DNA of 9,193 bases from Bacteroidota bacterium. GTDB lineage: Bacteria > Bacteroidota > Bacteroidia > Bacteroidales > UBA1556. Every line of letters starts with the position of its first letter. Positions within the stretch are counted from its first letter, which is position 1. The notes beneath the pieces are model-generated. The model searched no databases. It worked only from the letters and a program-made list of their open reading frames with translations, and was not told where the DNA came from. The DNA is taken from contig QMPB01000136.1 of NCBI GenBank assembly GCA_003648395.1, positions 1-9,193 on the forward strand, read 5' to 3'. Shown one piece after another: positions 5,685-9,193 of the stretch. The position numbers were made by a program, and so were the translations under genes.

Positions 5685-6737
5685 CTAGAAGAATAATCTT
5701 ATTCCAACGCTGTGAGAACCAGCAAATGGATTTGAATCTTGATAAGCATAGTCAATTGAAAAACCAGACTTATTATCTTTATTAAATGGAACTTTTATAG
5801 ATGCTCCTGCTGCAAACCCAGTCAGTGCATTCATTCTAATTGTTTCATCGTATATTCCATCTTCATAAACATAGCTTGCTCTTAAAACTAAATACTTACT
5901 CCACTTAAACTCTATACCTAAAGCATGTTGGTCATTCATAAATGAATTAGAAGTAAAATTATAAGCAGGTGTCAATATTGACTTATCACCTAAGAAGAAA
6001 TCATATGAAAAACCAATTCTAATAAGTGAAGGTAATTCAAATCCTGCAGAACGCTGTTCAATTGTCATAGCGTTAACCTGTCCTGGTACTAAACCACGAA
6101 AAGACATTCCATCACCTTCATAACTCATTGTTCCTCCAATATTCTTCAAAGCTACGCCAAATTTAATCTCGTCATGTTTACCAGTAATATACTGAATACC
6201 AGCATCTACAGCTATAGTTGAAGCATGCGTATCGGATGTTGATTCAGTAACATACTTAATATTAATACCACCGTAAATGCTATTAGAGAAAGTCTTGGCA
6301 TAAGAGAAGTTAATATTACTCTGAGATGGTGAAAAAGTTCCCATTCCTCCCTCAGGCTGATCAACAGTAGTAATCATAATATCACCATAAGAGAAAGACA
6401 CCACTGAAAGACCAATAACTCCGCCATTTTCACCAAGTTTTTTTGATAATCCAAAAGCTGAAATATTTGTTCCAGTTCCTTTTAACCATGTTGTATTAGA
6501 AAATATTAGTTCAGTTCCTATAGTATGTGCTAAACCAGCAACATTCCAAAACGTAGCTTCTAGTCCTTGAATATTAGCAGAGTTTGAACCACCTAAACCA
6601 TTACTTCTAGCCCAAGGATTAATAAGTAACTGGCCTGCACCAGCCTCTCCTGCTCTATCCTTATTTCCAGCATAGCTTTGTCCATATACTAGACTTAACA
6701 CTAGACTAAATAATAATATTTTATATAATTTCTTCAT
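5685..6737 (-). CDS. PorV/PorQ-family outer-membrane beta-barrel protein
   Basis: The 350-residue protein starts with a signal peptide: MKK, a hydrophobic core at about 4-18 and probable cleavage after Ala23. The mature N-terminus has the family pattern of Ala/Gly-rich AGEAGAGQLLINPWARSNG (about 29-47) then GLEATFWNVAGLA (58-70), the region shared by PorV/LptO- and PorQ-like proteins. The rest alternates polar and hydrophobic residues in beta-strands separated by Gly/Asn turns, and the chain ends in Phe (IRLFF), the usual outer-membrane insertion signal. PorV shuttles T9SS substrates to the attachment complex; many paralogues sit beside secreted proteins and have no assigned role. This one lies 25 bp after a large protein with a T9SS-like C-terminal domain, so the two are probably one operon and possibly a partner pair. 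It is too generic to call the core PorV. Confidence 0.85.
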   Translation of the reverse strand: MKKLYKILLFSLVLSLVYGQSYAGNKDRAGEAGAGQLLINPWARSNGLGGSNSANIQGLEATFWNVAGLAHTIGTELIFSNTTWLKGTGTNISAFGLSKKLGENGGVIGLSVVSFSYGDIMITTVDQPEGGMGTFSPSQSNINFSYAKTFSNSIYGGINIKYVTESTSDTHASTIAVDAGIQYITGKHDEIKFGVALKNIGGTMSYEGDGMSFRGLVPGQVNAMTIEQRSAGFELPSLIRIGFSYDFFLGDKSILTPAYNFTSNSFMNDQHALGIEFKWSKYLVLRASYVYEDGIYDETIRMNALTGFAAGASIKVPFNKDNKSGFSIDYAYQDSNPFAGSHSVGIRLFF

Positions 6738-6762
6738 TATATGATATATTTTGGTTTCTTAA

Positions 6763-9192
6763 TTAAAATGCATTTAAATCGACTGGACGTAATATTCCAA
6801 ACCACTTAATAGTTTTTTCACCAATATTTGGTGCATCAATATGAATATAATATACACCTCCAGCAATTGGAATATTAGCAGTATTCTTCAAATCCCAATC
6901 AATATAAGTGTTTATCTCATCTTTTTTATACCTACGTACAAGTATACCATTTGAAGAATAAATACTTATGGTACAACGCTCAGGTAAATTAACTATTCGA
7001 ACCCTATTATCTAGCTGGTCTGTTTCATAAGACGAAAAAGCATAATAAGGATTAGGAACAACATTAATAAGGTCAAGGGCGCTTTCAGCAGTAGCATTAT
7101 CCATTTTTGTTGTTGCAATATTTGCTGTATTAAATGAATAAGCAGGATATCCCCCATTATACCTAGAACTTACAATATCTGAATTCTTTTCACTCCATGT
7201 CTCTAAAGTATAAGGATAATTTACACGAAGTCTAATCCATGCATCATTATCAAGCCATTTCTCATTAGGATTTGCCATTGGTATTGTTACCCACATAATA
7301 TCTCTATGAACTTGCAGCAATTTAATATTATTTGGATTTCCATCCATTTTATCTCTAAGCCATTTTCCAGCATCATAAGCAGGACAACCGTTATTATCTG
7401 GTGAATGGCGGAAAATATATAAGAAATGTTTACCACCCATTAATACACCGTCTACTCCACCAAGAAATGTCATAAATTTTGATGTTGGGTTAAACTGCAT
7501 ATCTCTACCATTCTCACCAACTAACCAAGAGGACTCTCCATACATAACATTAAGTCTTTCACCTGTCTCAACACTAATAGCATATCCAGGGAACCAACCC
7601 ATACTAGTTTCTGAGATATAATTAGGAGCGTCTATGTCTGTTAGATCATCACCACTACCACTAGTAGCAAAGACACCATCTTTATCAATAGAATTATGTG
7701 CTCTTAATAGCAACTTCTTAACTCCTCCTTCACTTGCTTTAGTGTCATCACCTGTTTCAATAACAGGACAACGAGACCATTTAGATTTATCTGAAGTTAA
7801 AATAATGTCAACACCTTCAAGTATAGATAATTTATAACTTTTATGAGTTGCCGTCCCTGCTGGGCCATTAACATAAATAGAGGATAATTTATAGGGTGCC
7901 CAAGTTCCTCCTATTAATTTTTCAAATGATTCATTTGGATCTACCCATGTTAAATCTCCACCAGAAGGAGCAGGATCATAATCATTATGAAATGATTTGC
8001 TTTTATCCTCTAATGTACCTGAACGAATCCAATTATAAGGACTTGGAGTTTCATAATTCAAATCTGGAGCTGCGTCAATATCAGGGAAGCCACTTAACCA
8101 CATATGAGAACTATCCTTATAAATAATATCTGAAGAAATATAACCGTTAGATTTAAGGTCAATATCTCCAGCACCTTTGTTTTGTTGAATTTGAATACTC
8201 AAACCTTCATCCAAAAGCAATTGTTCATTTCCTAATTCAATAGTTGCATCAGAAGTAGCAATCAAATCACCATCTTTATATAGTGTCCAATTTGCCGTAT
8301 TAACAGAACCTACAGCATCAAATTTAAGTATATATTCTGCTGAAGAAACGTTTAATGGATCAATAACCTTAACATTAATAGGTCCATGATTATTTACATA
8401 TTCAATTTTCTCAACTTGATTATTATTAAAAATATCTTGCTTAGACTTATCTGTCAATTCAAGGTCTATACCTCCGTTACCACGACCGTCAAGACGAGTA
8501 ATCATTGGGCTAGAACCGAAATCAGAATTAACAACAGTACCTTCTGCTTCAGGAATAGGAATATGAGGCATTAAAGTATGAATTTTAATTGGTCCAATTG
8601 CTGATTTTCTTCCTGATAAGTATCTAACTTTTTGACCATCTAATCCTCCATTTCCAGCAGGATCTTGCGTATATTTTTTAAAATTATTATGTGCATATGC
8701 TATAGCTGTATAATAATACTTCTTATTATTAATAAGTCTTTTATCTCCTGTAGCAAAAGCATCTTCGGTAATTTCAAAAGTATGTCTTATTCCTTTATTT
8801 TCTGCTTCAACTTTCATAATTGGAATATTTCCACCTAAATTATCATCATAGTAGAAATTAACCAAACTTTCGATACTATCTTTTAAGTCACACTGAGCAA
8901 CTATTCTTGCTTTATCTGGATTATCCAATTCTGATAATGAAACTTCATCATTAGCTAGCTGGAAAATCTGATATCCTTGAAATCTATAATATGCATCATA
9001 ATGAGTAGAGTCATTATTCAATGCCGTGATAGTAACATCTTCTTCTTTATACTCTTCAGTAGGATTATTTGAAGACTTAAGATTCTTTAAATATATTAAT
9101 AAAGTCTTATTTAATTCTTGAGCTAATAGTTCAGGAGCATCAGGTCCATCTAATACTTTAAAACAATTATCAAATAAAGCTTGTGCTTTATC
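6763..9192 (-). CDS. Large secreted protein with T9SS-like C-terminal domain (N-terminus outside window)
   Basis: The reading frame is open through the right edge: 809 codons are visible, including 57 codons upstream of an in-frame TTG at 9021 that could be mistaken for a start. The start and any signal peptide lie outside. The visible N-terminal stretch contains CFKVLDGPDAPEL (10-22). A strand pattern YYYTAIAY near 159-166 resembles the end of a fibronectin type III-like domain. A long middle section rich in Asn, Asp, Gly and Ser follows, without a recognised catalytic motif. The last ~99 residues (coding about 6766-7062) form a beta-rich C-terminal domain: VVPNPYY, then RVRIVNLPERCTISIYSSNG, GGVYYIHID and a terminal KWFGILRPVDL. 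This is related to T9SS sorting domains but does not end in the common short basic tail. The product is probably exported to the surface. The barrel gene follows after 25 bp. Confidence 0.85.
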   Translation of the reverse strand, partial: DKAQALFDNCFKVLDGPDAPELLAQELNKTLLIYLKNLKSSNNPTEEYKEEDVTITALNNDSTHYDAYYRFQGYQIFQLANDEVSLSELDNPDKARIVAQCDLKDSIESLVNFYYDDNLGGNIPIMKVEAENKGIRHTFEITEDAFATGDKRLINNKKYYYTAIAYAHNNFKKYTQDPAGNGGLDGQKVRYLSGRKSAIGPIKIHTLMPHIPIPEAEGTVVNSDFGSSPMITRLDGRGNGGIDLELTDKSKQDIFNNNQVEKIEYVNNHGPINVKVIDPLNVSSAEYILKFDAVGSVNTANWTLYKDGDLIATSDATIELGNEQLLLDEGLSIQIQQNKGAGDIDLKSNGYISSDIIYKDSSHMWLSGFPDIDAAPDLNYETPSPYNWIRSGTLEDKSKSFHNDYDPAPSGGDLTWVDPNESFEKLIGGTWAPYKLSSIYVNGPAGTATHKSYKLSILEGVDIILTSDKSKWSRCPVIETGDDTKASEGGVKKLLLRAHNSIDKDGVFATSGSGDDLTDIDAPNYISETSMGWFPGYAISVETGERLNVMYGESSWLVGENGRDMQFNPTSKFMTFLGGVDGVLMGGKHFLYIFRHSPDNNGCPAYDAGKWLRDKMDGNPNNIKLLQVHRDIMWVTIPMANPNEKWLDNDAWIRLRVNYPYTLETWSEKNSDIVSSRYNGGYPAYSFNTANIATTKMDNATAESALDLINVVPNPYYAFSSYETDQLDNRVRIVNLPERCTISIYSSNGILVRRYKKDEINTYIDWDLKNTANIPIAGGVYYIHIDAPNIGEKTIKWFGILRPVDLNAF

Positions 9193-9193
9193 A

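Noticed and set aside
1..9193. CRISPR array, transposon, toxin-antitoxin or phage-defence system
   Set aside because: No regularly spaced repeats, transposase, terminal repeats or defence-type gene pair is visible; the genes are housekeeping or surface-related.

Overview
The window looks like a chromosomal segment of a low-GC member of the Bacteroidota, possibly an uncultured Bacteroidales-like lineage. Four things point there. Two genes pair a type IX secretion (T9SS)-style C-terminal domain with a PorV/PorQ-type outer-membrane barrel. Start codons sit in A/T-rich leaders with little or no Shine-Dalgarno. Two intergenic gaps carry matches to the Bacteroidetes promoter (TTTG/TTG, 19 bp, TAnnTTTG). 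The base composition is AT-rich throughout. The species assignment is inference.

All eight genes are on the minus strand, so transcription runs from high to low coordinates. From the right edge the order is: (1) the 3' part of a large secreted protein with a T9SS-like C-terminal domain, cut by the window edge (6763-9192), followed 25 bp later by a PorV/PorQ-family barrel (5685-6737); (2) a 174-bp gap with a perfect 16-bp inverted repeat; (3) greA and a HIT-family protein overlapping by one base, closed by a strong intrinsic terminator; (4) an isocitrate dehydrogenase with its own predicted promoter; (5) an HD-domain protein and a PrsW-family membrane protein, probably co-transcribed; (6) a single-chain aconitase/isopropylmalate-dehydratase-family enzyme with its own predicted promoter, running off the left edge.

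The metabolic theme is the oxidative branch from citrate to 2-oxoglutarate. The aconitase-like enzyme and the isocitrate dehydrogenase lie 1.5 kb apart, separated by the HD/PrsW pair. The dehydrogenase carries Lys-Tyr at the positions that select NADP in E. coli Icd, which suggests a biosynthetic, glutamate- and NADPH-supplying role. The T9SS-like pair serves the cell surface, and greA/HIT are housekeeping.

I saw no mobile element, CRISPR array, tRNA or rRNA, and no clear new multi-gene system. The most interesting signals are non-coding: an inverted repeat filling the promoter spacer upstream of the dehydrogenase, an 8-bp triplet repeat embedded in the aconitase promoter, and a 14-bp homopurine tandem repeat with a distant complementary tract between two genes. 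One coding oddity is an HD-domain protein whose signature His is a Cys.
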